Below, one piece after another: positions 21,786-29,160 of a DNA stretch of 30,245 bases. Numbering within the stretch: position 1 is the stretch's first letter; each line of letters starts with the position of its first letter. The notes beneath the pieces are model-generated. The model had not been told where the DNA came from, did no database searches, and saw only the letters and a list, made by a program, of their open reading frames with translations. This DNA is from Pseudomonadota bacterium (lineage in GTDB: Bacteria > Pseudomonadota > Alphaproteobacteria > Caulobacterales > Caulobacteraceae), in contig JAEYAO010000099.1 in the NCBI GenBank assembly GCA_023456105.1, positions 1 through 30,245 of the forward strand, given 5' to 3'. The position numbers and the translations under genes were made by a program.

Positions 21786-22072
21786 AAGACGCCGACTGCG
21801 CCGTCCGCCCAGATCAGCAGCACCGCCGCGATCACCGCAAGCGCCAGCCCCGCCCTGAGCGCGGCCCCTCGCGCCTTCCACAGGATCAGCTCCAGCAGTA
21901 GGCCCGCACCGATCAGAAGCACGGCGGCAAAGGCGAAGTCGAATGCGGTCCAGTTCACCTCGTCGGTGAAGCGCATGGCGATCAGAGGCGCCAGCAGCAC
22001 CAGCGCGACCCCGCTCCAACCCGCCGTCCGGATCAGGTTGGCTTTTCCATGAAGTCTCGCCGCATCCGTCAT
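21782..22072 (-). CDS. Small inner-membrane protein of unknown function
   Basis: A 96-residue protein with three hydrophobic helices: about 17-33 (AGWSGVALVLLAPLIAM), 43-62 (FDFAFAAVLLIGAGLLLELI) and 73-88 (AGLALAVIAAVLLIWAD). The segment FTDEVNWTAFDF between the first two is strikingly conserved in small membrane proteins I have seen annotated as hypothetical in many proteobacteria. GGGGAG lies six bases before the ATG at 22072. Function is unknown. It is convergent with the deacetylase gene and the two stops overlap on one CTAG. Confidence 0.8.
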   Translation of the reverse strand: MTDAARLHGKANLIRTAGWSGVALVLLAPLIAMRFTDEVNWTAFDFAFAAVLLIGAGLLLELILWKARGAALRAGLALAVIAAVLLIWADGAVGVF

Positions 22073-22154
22073 CGCATTCTCCCCGTCCGGAGTTCAGAAC
22101 AATGATACGCCGAAGTCATGCGCGTGAGGAGACGCCTCGGAGTTCCAACTTCCT

Positions 22155-22244
22155 CGTCATCCTCGCCCTTGTGGGGAGGATTCAGCCTCCCGAACCTCGC
22201 CGGATGAGCCCGAGCGGATCCAAGGCCCAAGGCCTAGGATGACG
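22155..22244. repeat. Palindromic intergenic repeat element
   Basis: The 90-base stretch begins CGTCATCCT and ends AGGATGACG, perfect inverted termini, with internal GC-rich partial dyads (TGGGGAGGAT, CGGATCCAAGG, CCCAAGGCCTAGG). It resembles the short CGTCATCCT...AGGATGACG elements scattered between genes in alphaproteobacteria. No second copy occurs in this window. It overlaps the last codons and the stop of the neighbouring minus-strand gene. Confidence 0.65.
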
Positions 22245-23145
22245 ATGGAGGGGAACGTCGCCCCTCCGCCCACGCGATCAGCGGCTTTCTCGGCCACACC
22301 ATCAGCCATGACCGGGCGACGTATTCGCCGCTGTCGATCATCCGCTTGCGCGTCGGAGAGGCGGTCGCCGCCCGCTCCGTGTGGATCTCGCCCGGTCCCT
22401 GATGGACCATGAAGGCCCCGCCGTTCAGCGGATTCAGCCGCAGGTGCGCGAGGCGCGGGCTGATCTCCGTCAGCGGGGGATCGTAGAACCAGCTGGAGCC
22501 GATCATGCCGCCCAGCTCCGGCCGCGCCTGGCAGATCGCCGCCGCCGTCGCCCAGGCCCGGTTCCAGCCGTTTTCGTTGAAGTCGGCGAGCCAGCGCGCC
22601 TCGGTGTGCGCCTCCAGCCAGGTCTTCCTCCATCCCTGTGCGGCGACATAGCGGACCAACGCGCCCATCCCATGCCCCTCGCGCGCATGCCGCACCACCT
22701 GTCCCGGTCCCATGGGCGAGGTCAGGTCGATCACCTGCGACCGCGCCCCTGGCACGCTCAGCGCCAGCGCGAACCGCACGTCCTTGGCCCAGTGGTCGCG
22801 GTCATAGGCCTGACCTTCCGCACCGACCAGGAACTCGGCCAGCCGCTCGAGCCACCAGGGATAGAGCGTCATCACCTCGTCTGGCATCCGCAACGCCGCC
22901 GCACGTTCCGGCAAGCCGAGCGCCCAGAAGGCGATCAGCCCACGCTTCATCTCGTCGGATGCGCCTGCGCCCAATACGGTGTCCACCGCCTTGGCCGGCG
23001 CTTCGAAGTCCCAGTGCGGTGCGGCCTCCGCGGCGCCTTCGGCGGCGGGTCCTGCGGCGGCCTCAACGCGCGTCCGATCATCGGGCGACAGCCGCGCGAG
23101 CACGGTCTGAAAGGCGGTGGCGGGCGTGACCTGGGGCATGTCCAT
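22234..23145 (-). CDS. Conserved-looking protein of unknown function
   Basis: I do not recognise this 303-residue protein. It is soluble, with no signal peptide. An Ala-rich N-terminal third is followed by a middle part with many aromatics (TLYPWWLERLAEF, DRDHWAKDVRFALALS). The C-terminal half has a distinctive run of Trp, His and Arg: WLADFNENGWNRAW, GMIGSSWFYDP, FMVHQGPGEIHTERA, ARSWLMVWPRKPLIAW. The spaced His/Asp/Arg residues would suit an enzyme, possibly metal-dependent, but that is speculation. I chose the ATG at 23145, which has AGGA eight bases upstream; ATGs at 23154 and 23139 are alternatives. Its last three codons and TAG come from a palindromic repeat, so the extreme C-terminus may not be ancestral. 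It stands alone between the small membrane protein gene and the divergent RidA gene. Confidence 0.8.
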   Translation of the reverse strand: MDMPQVTPATAFQTVLARLSPDDRTRVEAAAGPAAEGAAEAAPHWDFEAPAKAVDTVLGAGASDEMKRGLIAFWALGLPERAAALRMPDEVMTLYPWWLERLAEFLVGAEGQAYDRDHWAKDVRFALALSVPGARSQVIDLTSPMGPGQVVRHAREGHGMGALVRYVAAQGWRKTWLEAHTEARWLADFNENGWNRAWATAAAICQARPELGGMIGSSWFYDPPLTEISPRLAHLRLNPLNGGAFMVHQGPGEIHTERAATASPTRKRMIDSGEYVARSWLMVWPRKPLIAWAEGRRSPPSSS

Positions 23146-23255
23146 GACCGGCATCCTAGCTTACGCCGGTTGGCGAACCTTTAAGCGCGCCCCCGGATGA
23201 CGCCGCCGCGCGCCCGCGCTAAACCCCGCTCAAACACCGCAAGAGGACCAATCTC

Positions 23256-23714
23256 ATGAGCATCGACGCCCGCCTCGCCGAACTCGGCATCGACCTGCCG
23301 ACCCCGGCCGTTCCCGTCGCCAACTACGTCTCCTTTGTTCAGACGGGCAATCTGGTCCACATCTCGGGTCAGCTGTCGAACGACGCCTCCGGCGGGATCA
23401 AGGGCACGGTCGGTGTCGACGTCTCGCCGGAACAGGCCAACGCCGCCGCCCGCCTGTGCGCCATCAACCTGATGGCCCAGATGAAGGTCGCCTGCGACGG
23501 CGACCTGTCGCGCGTGGTGCGGGTGGTCAAGCTGGGCGGCTTTGTTCAGGCCGGACCCGACTTCGAGGCCATTCCGGGCGTCATCAACGGCTGCTCGGAC
23601 CTGATGGTCGAGGTGTTCGGCGACGCCGGCCGCCACGCCCGCTCGGCCGTGGGCGTCTACAAGCTGCCGCTCGGCTTCGCCGTCGAGGTGGACGCGATCG
23701 TGGAGATCCGTTGA
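23256..23714 (+). CDS. RidA family protein (YjgF/YER057c/UK114)
   Basis: A 152-residue member of the Rid superfamily, starting SIDARLAELGIDLPTPAVPVANYVSFV, with LVHISGQLSN, a central AARLCAINLMAQMK helix and VVRVVKLGGFV. The longer N-terminus and the RSAVGVYKLPLGFAVEVDAI ending place it with the YjgF-like subgroup of ~150 residues rather than classical ~128-residue RidA. The Arg in ARSAVG matches the residue that binds the substrate carboxylate in active Rid deaminases. Canonical RidA hydrolyses reactive enamine/imine intermediates made by PLP enzymes; subgroup activity is less certain. Its stop overlaps the TTG start of the next gene, so they form an operon. Confidence 0.9.
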   Translation: MSIDARLAELGIDLPTPAVPVANYVSFVQTGNLVHISGQLSNDASGGIKGTVGVDVSPEQANAAARLCAINLMAQMKVACDGDLSRVVRVVKLGGFVQAGPDFEAIPGVINGCSDLMVEVFGDAGRHARSAVGVYKLPLGFAVEVDAIVEIR

Positions 23715-24856
23715 CCTTCACCCTGACGGTTCACGACCGGATCGCCGACATCGGCCGGGAGGCGTGGGACGCCTGCGCCTCCCCCACCGGCGATCCGTTC
23801 GTCTCCTTCGACTTTCTGCACGCCTGTGAGGCGTCGCTGTCCGCCGCCCCGCGCCAGGGCTGGGCCCCGCGGCACCTGGCCCTGCGCGACGAGGCTGACG
23901 TCGTCCTCGGCGTCATGCCCCTCTACCTCAAGGGCAACAGCCAGGGCGAATACGTCTTCGATCACAGCTGGGCCGACGCCTATGAGCGCGCCGGCGGCCG
24001 CTACTATCCCAAGCTACTGGGCGCGGTGCCCTTCACGCCCGCGACCGGCCCGCGCTTCCTGTCGCACGCGTCCGCCGACCACCCGACGGTGCGCGAAGCC
24101 CTGCTGCAAGGCGCCCTCACCCTGGTGCAGCAGCTGGGCGTCTCCTCGCTGCACGTCAACTTTCCGACCCGCGACGACTGGACCGCGACGACGCAGGCCG
24201 GCCTGCTGCCGCGCCAGGACATGCAGTTCATCTGGCGCAACAACGGCTACCGGACCTTCGACGATTTCCTGGCCGCCCTGTCCTCGAACCGGCGCAAGAC
24301 CATCCGCCGCGAGCGGCGCGACGCCCAGGCCGGGCTCGACATCCGCATCCTCACCGGCGCCGGGATCGAAGAAGCGCACTGGGACGCCTTTTTCGCCTTC
24401 TACATGGACACGGGCTCGCGCAAGTGGGGCCGCCCCTATCTGACCCGCGACTTCTTCACCCGCGTGGGCGCCACCATGAGCGAGCGCATCGCCCTGGTGA
24501 TGGCGTTCCGCGACGACACGCCTATCGCCGGCGCCCTCAACTTCATCGGCCGCGACGCCCTTTACGGCCGCCAGTGGGGGGCGCTGGAGGACGTGCCCTT
24601 CCTCCATTTCGAGCTCTGCTACTATCAGGCGATCGACTTCGCCATTGCGCGCGGCCTGTCCCGCGTGGAGGCGGGGGCGCAGGGCGAGCACAAGATCGCC
24701 CGCGGCTACCTGCCCTCGCCGGTCTACTCCGCCCACTTCATCGTCGACCCGGCGCTGCGCGAACCCGTCGCCCGCTACCTCGAGGGCGAAGGCCCGGCGG
24801 TGGAGGCCGAGATCGCCGCCCTGACCCAGGCTCAGTCGCCCTACCGCTCGGCCTAG
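23711..24856 (+). CDS. FemAB-like / GNAT-fold N-acyltransferase family protein (DUF482, COG3146)
   Basis: A 381-residue protein beginning LTFTLTVHDRIADIGREAWDACA, with DPFVSFDFLHACEAS, GVMPLYLKGNSQGEYVFDHSW, PFTPATGPRF and SSLHVNFPTRDDW. Later come SSNRRKTIRRERRDA, YMDTGSRKWGRPYLTRDFF, GRQWGALEDVPFLHFELCYYQAIDFAI and GAQGEHKIARGYLP. This order is that of the DUF482 family, often labelled peptidoglycan biosynthesis/recognition protein and related to FemAB aminoacyl transferases; true substrates are unknown. The TTG at 23711 gives the usual N-terminal length and overlaps the RidA stop (TTGA). A role in envelope or amino-acid modification is inference from fold only. Confidence 0.88.
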   Translation: MTFTLTVHDRIADIGREAWDACASPTGDPFVSFDFLHACEASLSAAPRQGWAPRHLALRDEADVVLGVMPLYLKGNSQGEYVFDHSWADAYERAGGRYYPKLLGAVPFTPATGPRFLSHASADHPTVREALLQGALTLVQQLGVSSLHVNFPTRDDWTATTQAGLLPRQDMQFIWRNNGYRTFDDFLAALSSNRRKTIRRERRDAQAGLDIRILTGAGIEEAHWDAFFAFYMDTGSRKWGRPYLTRDFFTRVGATMSERIALVMAFRDDTPIAGALNFIGRDALYGRQWGALEDVPFLHFELCYYQAIDFAIARGLSRVEAGAQGEHKIARGYLPSPVYSAHFIVDPALREPVARYLEGEGPAVEAEIAALTQAQSPYRSA

Positions 24857-24887
24857 CGGCCGATCGCCGCGACATGGAAGCTTGGCC

Positions 24888-24912
24888 GGAACCGACGGCC
24901 GGTTCGCGCGCT
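24888..24912 (+). promoter_or_regulatory. Candidate EcfG/SigT general-stress promoter of the CsbD gene
   Basis: GGAAC at 24888-24892, a 16-base spacer, then CGCT at 24909-24912: one mismatch from the alphaproteobacterial general stress consensus GGAAC-N16/17-CGTT. It lies about 50 bases before the CsbD ATG, leaving a short leader that includes the AAAGGA ribosome-binding site (24951-24956). Confidence 0.55.
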
Positions 24913-24963
24913 GTGAGCGCATCTCCCCGCACGCAAGCGAGCACCGCTCGAAAGGACATATCC

Positions 24964-25269
24964 ATGACCGACCAACGCATCGAAGGCACGGCCACCGAGA
25001 TCGGCGGCAAGGTTCAAGGCGGCCTCGGCGACCTGACCGGCGACTCCAAGCTTCAGGCCGAAGGCAAGTTCAACGAGATCAAGGGCAAGGCCAAGGACTA
25101 CTACGGCCAGGCCGTCGACAAGCTGGAGACCCTCGTCGACAAGGCTCCGGTCCAGTATCAGGACAAGGCTCGCGCCGGCGTCGATTTCGCCCGCAACAAG
25201 CCCCTGCTGACCACCGGCATCGTCGCCGGCCTGGCCCTGATCCTGTCGCGCGCCGGCCGTCGCCGCTAA
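24964..25269 (+). CDS. CsbD-family stress protein with C-terminal membrane anchor
   Basis: A 101-residue protein. Residues of about 5-60 are a CsbD domain (RIEGTATEIGGKVQGGLGDLTGDSKLQAEGKFNEIKGKAKD), a charged, Gly/Lys-rich, probably disordered or helical segment. The C-terminus has a single hydrophobic helix (about 80-95, PLLTTGIVAGLALIL) and a basic end RAGRRR, giving a tail anchor. CsbD-like genes belong to general stress regulons in Bacillus (SigB) and several alphaproteobacteria (EcfG); molecular function is unknown. The ATG follows AAAGGA by seven bases. A candidate EcfG promoter lies upstream and a strong terminator downstream, so it is monocistronic. Confidence 0.92.
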   Translation: MTDQRIEGTATEIGGKVQGGLGDLTGDSKLQAEGKFNEIKGKAKDYYGQAVDKLETLVDKAPVQYQDKARAGVDFARNKPLLTTGIVAGLALILSRAGRRR

Positions 25270-25293
25270 GCCGGGAATCAGTCCGATCGTTCA

Positions 25294-25325
25294 AGCCGCC
25301 GTCCCCTCCGGGGCGGCGGCTTTTT
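25294..25325 (+). terminator. Hairpin terminator after the CsbD gene
   Basis: A GC-rich stem, AGCCGCCGTCCCC against GGGGCGGCGGCT with one bulged base and a TCC loop, is followed by TTTTT from 25321. It is well placed about 25 bases after the stop codon. Confidence 0.88.
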
Positions 25326-25417
25326 CTGTGTGTCGACATCGCCGGACATGCAGCGAGTCTGCAGAGTTCATTGACTTGAGTTCAGACGTTGATGATCCTT
25401 GAGAAGGGGGATCAGAC

Positions 25418-26182
25418 ATGCTTCGCAAGGTCTTACTGTGTGCGGCGACCGCAACCGTGTGCGGGATTTCAGCGGCGCCATCTCATGCGCAGGACAGCCA
25501 AGCCAGCTGGCGTGTTGTTCCATCGGCTCAGATGACTGACTATCCGGCCTTCGCTCAGGAGTTTGGGTTCTCCGGGCGAACAGCATTGGAATGCATTCAC
25601 GACCCGGCCGGAGTCGTTCGGACGTGCGAGGTGCTTTCCGAAGTTCCGGAGGGGCTCGGTTTTGGGGCTGCGGCTGTGAGCGTGGTGCGGCGAGGCAGTG
25701 TGAATCCACCCACCGAGAATGGCGTTCCCGTGGGCGCGAGGTTCACCGTGCGGATACCCTTCAACATGATGGGAGAAACGCCTGAGTTCAGGCCTTGGCA
25801 GGGTCCCGAGCCAGACGCCGCGAGCATCGCCCTGGCGGAACAGTTCATCGCAGCAATGGGTCCTCTTCCGCCCATGTACGATCCTGCAGCCCTGGAAAGC
25901 CTGACGCCGGATCGCCGCAAAATCGTCTCCGGGTTCGTGGAGGAGGCGTTTCCGTCACAGCAGGAGATGAGCCGCATCGCGGCTCGAGGCATGGCTCGCA
26001 TCTTTCCCGCCACAGCCCTCAAGTCGATGATGGAAGGACGCTCGCCGTCCGAAGACGATATCCGCGCGATCAACAAGGCCGGCCCTCAAGTCATTGGCGG
26101 CTTGTTCGACGTCGCAGCCGCCAACGCCGAGGTGCGTTCGCGATACTGCGCCCGCTTCCACTGCGGCGACGCACCGCAATAA
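25418..26182 (+). CDS. Secreted protein with TonB C-terminal-like region
   Basis: A 254-residue exported protein. It has a Sec signal at 1-24 (MLRKVLLCAATATVCGIS, then APSHA before Q25), then about 45-115 with the pattern of a TonB C-terminal domain: a conserved Ala-x-x-x-Cys strand, HDPAGVVRTCEVLSEVPEGLGFGAAAVSVVRRG, and PVGARFTVRIPF. Such free-standing periplasmic TonB-C-like proteins are common in alphaproteobacteria and usually unassigned; there is no membrane anchor as in real TonB. The C-terminal half (about 130-254) is unrecognised, helical, ending YCARFHCGD with two cysteines. A strong GAAGGGGGA ribosome-binding site precedes the ATG. Codon use is a little less GC-biased than its neighbours, hinting at later acquisition. 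It converges on clpA. Confidence 0.82.
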   Translation: MLRKVLLCAATATVCGISAAPSHAQDSQASWRVVPSAQMTDYPAFAQEFGFSGRTALECIHDPAGVVRTCEVLSEVPEGLGFGAAAVSVVRRGSVNPPTENGVPVGARFTVRIPFNMMGETPEFRPWQGPEPDAASIALAEQFIAAMGPLPPMYDPAALESLTPDRRKIVSGFVEEAFPSQQEMSRIAARGMARIFPATALKSMMEGRSPSEDDIRAINKAGPQVIGGLFDVAAANAEVRSRYCARFHCGDAPQ

Positions 26183-26215
26183 GAAAACGCCGGACCCGCT
26201 TCCGGGCCCGGCGTT
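26181..26215 (-). terminator. Hairpin terminator of the clpS-clpA operon
   Basis: The stem AACGCCGG-A-CCCG / CGGG-C-CCGGCGTT has a single mismatch and a CTTC loop (26199-26202). On the minus strand it is followed by TTTTCTT, so it terminates clpA transcription. On the plus strand no T-run follows. Confidence 0.82.
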
Positions 26216-26228
26216 CGAAAACGGCTGA

Positions 26229-28532
26229 TCAGGCCGTTTCTTCTTCCTCTTCCTTCGCCGGAGCGCCGCTGGCGCCCTTGATGTCGAAGTCGATCTTGCC
26301 GTCCTTCAGCTGGACCTTGACGTGCCCGCCGCCGGTCAGGCGGCCGAACAGGATGTCGTCGGCCAGCGGCTTCTTGATCGAGTCCTGGATGACCCGCGCC
26401 AGCGGGCGCGCGCCGTACAGTTCGTCGAAGCCGTTCTTGGCCAGCCAGTCGGCCGCTTCGTCCGTCAGTTCGATGGTGATGTTGCGGTCCGCCAGCTGAG
26501 CTTCCAGCTGCAGCACGAACTTGGTCACCACCGAACGGATCGTCTCGGCGCCCAGCGGCTTGAAGGCCACAATGGCGTCCAGGCGGTTCCGGAACTCGGG
26601 CGCGAACAGGCGCTGGATGGCCTTGTCGTCTTCGCCCTCGACCTTGCCCCGGCCAAAGCCGATGGAGGCGCGGGCGTTGTCGGCGGCCCCGGCGTTGGTG
26701 GTCATGATCAGGATGACGTTCCTGAAATCGACCTTTTTGCCCACCGCATCCGTCAGCATCCCGTTGTCCATGACCTGGAGCAGGATGTTGTAGATGTCCG
26801 GGTGCGCCTTCTCGATCTCGTCGAGCAGGATCACCGCGTGCGGGTGCTGGTCCACCGCGTCTGTCAGCAAGCCGCCCTGATCATGACCCACATAACCGGG
26901 AGGCGCGCCGATCAGGCGGCTGACGGTGTGGCGCTCCATGTACTCGGACATGTCGAACCGCTGCATCTCGATGCCGAGCGTGGAGGCCAGCTGCTTGGCC
27001 ACCTCCGTCTTGCCGACGCCGGTCGGACCGCTGAACAGGAAGGAGCCGATCGGCTTGTTGGGGTCGCGCAGACCCGCCCGCGCCAGCTTCATCGCCGCCG
27101 AGACCTGTTCGATGGCCTGTTCCTGGCCGAACACCACGCGGTTCAGGTCGGGCTGCAGCTCCTTCAAGCTTTCGGTGTCGGACTTGGACACCGACTTGGC
27201 CGGGATGCGCGCCATCTTGGCGATGACGGCCTCGACCTCCTTCTGGCCGATGACCTTTTTGCGCTTGGATTCGGCCACCAGCATCTGCGAGGCGCCGGCC
27301 TCGTCGATGACGTCGATCGCCTTGTCCGGCAGCTTGCGGTCGGTCATGTAGCGGGCCGACAGCTCTACCGCCGTGCGGATCGCGCTGTCGGTGTAGCGGA
27401 CCTTGTGGTGCTGCTCGTAGTAGGTCTTCAGCCCCTTCAGGATCTTCACCGAGTCCTCGACGGTCGGCTCGTTGACGTCGATTTTCTGGAAGCGCCGCAC
27501 CAGGGCGCGGTCCTTTTCGAAGTGCTGGCGATACTCCTTGTAGGTGGTCGAGCCCATGCAGCGCAGCGAACCCGACGCCAGCGCCGGCTTCAGCAGGTTG
27601 GAGGCGTCCATGGCCCCGCCGCTGGTCGCGCCTGCGCCGATCACCGTGTGGATCTCGTCAATGAAGAGCACGGCGTTGTCGTGGTTCTCCAGCTCCTTGA
27701 CCACCTGCTTCAGCCGCTCCTCGAAGTCGCCGCGATAGCGGGTGCCGGCCAGCAGCGCGCCCATGTCCAGCGAGTAGATGGTGGCGTCCTTCAGGACGTC
27801 CGGCACCTCGCCGTTGACGATCTTGCGGGCCAGGCCTTCGGCGATGGCGGTCTTGCCGACGCCCGGGTCGCCGACCAGCAGCGGGTTGTTCTTGGTGCGG
27901 CGGCACAGGATCTGGATAGAGCGGTCGACTTCGGCCTGACGACCGATCAGCGGATCGACCTTGCCCTGGCGGGACTTCTCGTTGAGGTCGACGCAGTAGG
28001 CCTCCAGCGCCTCGCCGCCCGACTTGGCGGCGGCCGCATCCTCGGCCTCCTCGGGCGAAGAGCCCTTGGCCGGCTTGGACTCCGATGCGCCCGCCTTCTT
28101 GGCGATGCCGTGGGCGATGTAGTTGACCGCGTCATACCGCGTCATGTCCTGCTCCTGCAGGAAGTAGGCGGCGTGGCTCTCCCGCTCGGAGAAGATGGCG
28201 ACCAGCACGTTCGCGCCGGACACTTCCTCGCGGCCGGACGACTGGACGTGGATCACCGCGCGCTGGATCACGCGCTGGAAGCCGGCGGTCGGCTTGGCGT
28301 CCTCGCCGGCCGAGGTGGCCAGCGCCGCCAGGTCGTTGTCGACATACAGCGTCAGCGCCGTCTTCAGCGCGGCGAGGTCGACGTTGCAGGCGCCCATCAC
28401 GCCGGACGCGTCCGGATCGTCGATCAGCGCCAGCAGCAGGTGTTCAAGGGTTGCGTACTCATGCCGGCGCTCGTTGGCGAAGCCGACGGCGCGGTGCAGG
28501 GTTTCTTCGAGAGGACGCGAAAACGAGGGCAT
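26229..28532 (-). CDS. clpA: ClpA: AAA+ unfoldase subunit of ClpAP protease
   Basis: A 767-residue AAA+ unfoldase. The N-terminal double Clp-N repeat domain (about 1-145, FSRPLEETLHRAVGFANER) docks ClpS. It is followed by an acidic Ala-rich linker (150-175). AAA domain 1 has Walker A GDPGVGKT at 221-228 and Walker B LFIDEIH near 290. AAA domain 2 has Walker A GPTGVGKT near 500 and LLDEIEKAHPD. The IGF loop for ClpP contact is in ASIGFGRG. The missing coiled-coil middle domain distinguishes it from ClpB. The ATG at 28532 has AGGA about 7-8 bases upstream and gives the standard N-terminus, whereas the frame stays open further upstream without homology. It lies 13 bases after clpS in one operon. 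ClpP is elsewhere. The acidic C-terminal tail is typical. Confidence 0.97.
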   Translation of the reverse strand: MPSFSRPLEETLHRAVGFANERRHEYATLEHLLLALIDDPDASGVMGACNVDLAALKTALTLYVDNDLAALATSAGEDAKPTAGFQRVIQRAVIHVQSSGREEVSGANVLVAIFSERESHAAYFLQEQDMTRYDAVNYIAHGIAKKAGASESKPAKGSSPEEAEDAAAAKSGGEALEAYCVDLNEKSRQGKVDPLIGRQAEVDRSIQILCRRTKNNPLLVGDPGVGKTAIAEGLARKIVNGEVPDVLKDATIYSLDMGALLAGTRYRGDFEERLKQVVKELENHDNAVLFIDEIHTVIGAGATSGGAMDASNLLKPALASGSLRCMGSTTYKEYRQHFEKDRALVRRFQKIDVNEPTVEDSVKILKGLKTYYEQHHKVRYTDSAIRTAVELSARYMTDRKLPDKAIDVIDEAGASQMLVAESKRKKVIGQKEVEAVIAKMARIPAKSVSKSDTESLKELQPDLNRVVFGQEQAIEQVSAAMKLARAGLRDPNKPIGSFLFSGPTGVGKTEVAKQLASTLGIEMQRFDMSEYMERHTVSRLIGAPPGYVGHDQGGLLTDAVDQHPHAVILLDEIEKAHPDIYNILLQVMDNGMLTDAVGKKVDFRNVILIMTTNAGAADNARASIGFGRGKVEGEDDKAIQRLFAPEFRNRLDAIVAFKPLGAETIRSVVTKFVLQLEAQLADRNITIELTDEAADWLAKNGFDELYGARPLARVIQDSIKKPLADDILFGRLTGGGHVKVQLKDGKIDFDIKGASGAPAKEEEEETA

Positions 28533-28545
28533 GGGGAGGTTCCTC

Positions 28546-28875
28546 TCAGTCCTTTTCCATCGTGCATTGCAGCGGATGCTGGTGACGTCTCGCCGTCTCC
28601 ACCACCTGGGCGACCTTGGTTTCGGCCACTTCGTAGGTGAACACGCCGCACACCCCGACCCCATGCTGGTGCACATGCAGCATGATGCGGGTGGCGTCCT
28701 CGCGGCTCTTCTGGAAGAACCGCTCCAGCACATAGATGACGAACTCCATCGGCGTGTAGTCGTCGTTCAGGATCAGCACCCGATACAGCGAGGGCTTCTG
28801 AAGTTTCGGCTTGGTTTCGGTGACCGTTGCGGCGCCTTGGCCGCCGCCGCGCTCACCGGGCCTTTGGATGGGCAT
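28546..28875 (-). CDS. clpS: ClpS: N-end-rule adaptor of ClpAP
   Basis: A 109-residue adaptor. After a Gly-rich flexible N-terminus comes the ClpS core with YRVLILNDDYTPMEFVIYVLERFF. The NDD and TPMEFV residues form the N-degron pocket. HVHQHGVGVCGVFTYEVAETKV includes the His that contacts the substrate amino group. It delivers proteins with N-terminal Phe, Tyr, Trp or Leu to ClpAP. The gene precedes clpA by 13 bases and is divergent from the carboxypeptidase gene. The ATG at 28875 is the first in frame and gives a normal length. Confidence 0.96.
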   Translation of the reverse strand: MPIQRPGERGGGQGAATVTETKPKLQKPSLYRVLILNDDYTPMEFVIYVLERFFQKSREDATRIMLHVHQHGVGVCGVFTYEVAETKVAQVVETARRHQHPLQCTMEKD

Positions 28876-28910
28876 TCGTGTTCCGTCGTGGGGAGATCGT
28901 CTTGAGGCTC

Positions 28911-28938
28911 AAGATAGGGATTGATGCCCCGATTTGAA
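28911..28938 (-). promoter_or_regulatory. clpS: Candidate promoter of clpS-clpA
   Basis: Minus strand: TTCAAA (28938-28933), a 16-base spacer and TATCTT (28916-28911), about 35 bases before clpS. The same stretch reads CTTCAA...CCTATCTTG, weakly like alphaproteobacterial heat-shock promoters (CTTGAC...CYTATNT), though the spacer is short for that class. Confidence 0.35.
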
Positions 28939-29047
28939 GGCGCGTCCAGTCACAGCTTGCGTGAGGGCCGCAGGTTCCGCGCCCTCTCCCAAAAAAGCCG
29001 CACTTGGCTTGAAGAAGCCTGACGACGTTCTGCGGGTAACAACTCCG

Positions 29048-29062
29048 TTGACGGCTCGTTAA
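29048..29062 (+). promoter_or_regulatory. Candidate CtrA box upstream of the carboxypeptidase gene
   Basis: TTGA, seven bases, TTAA(CC) is one mismatch from the CtrA consensus TTAA-N7-TTAA. It lies about 100 bases upstream of the ATG in the 285-base divergent gap with clpS. Cell-cycle control of a cell-wall enzyme would be reasonable; binding is untested. Confidence 0.4.
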
Positions 29063-29160
29063 CCACCGCGAAACCCCTGCTTCTCATGGTATGGGCCAGT
29101 TCAGCGTCAGGCCGGGGGGCCCCGCCGCCCTCTTGTCTCAGAGGTTCCTTGAGTTCGCCC

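Noticed and set aside
26322..28640. 772-codon plus-strand open frame antisense to clpA/clpS
   Set aside because: Long antisense frames are expected opposite GC3-rich genes; ClpA and ClpS motifs on the minus strand are unambiguous.
28533..28733. N-terminal extension of ClpA upstream of 28532
   Set aside because: It overlaps clpS in another frame, has no Clp-N homology, and the ATG at 28532 has a ribosome-binding site and the standard N-terminus.
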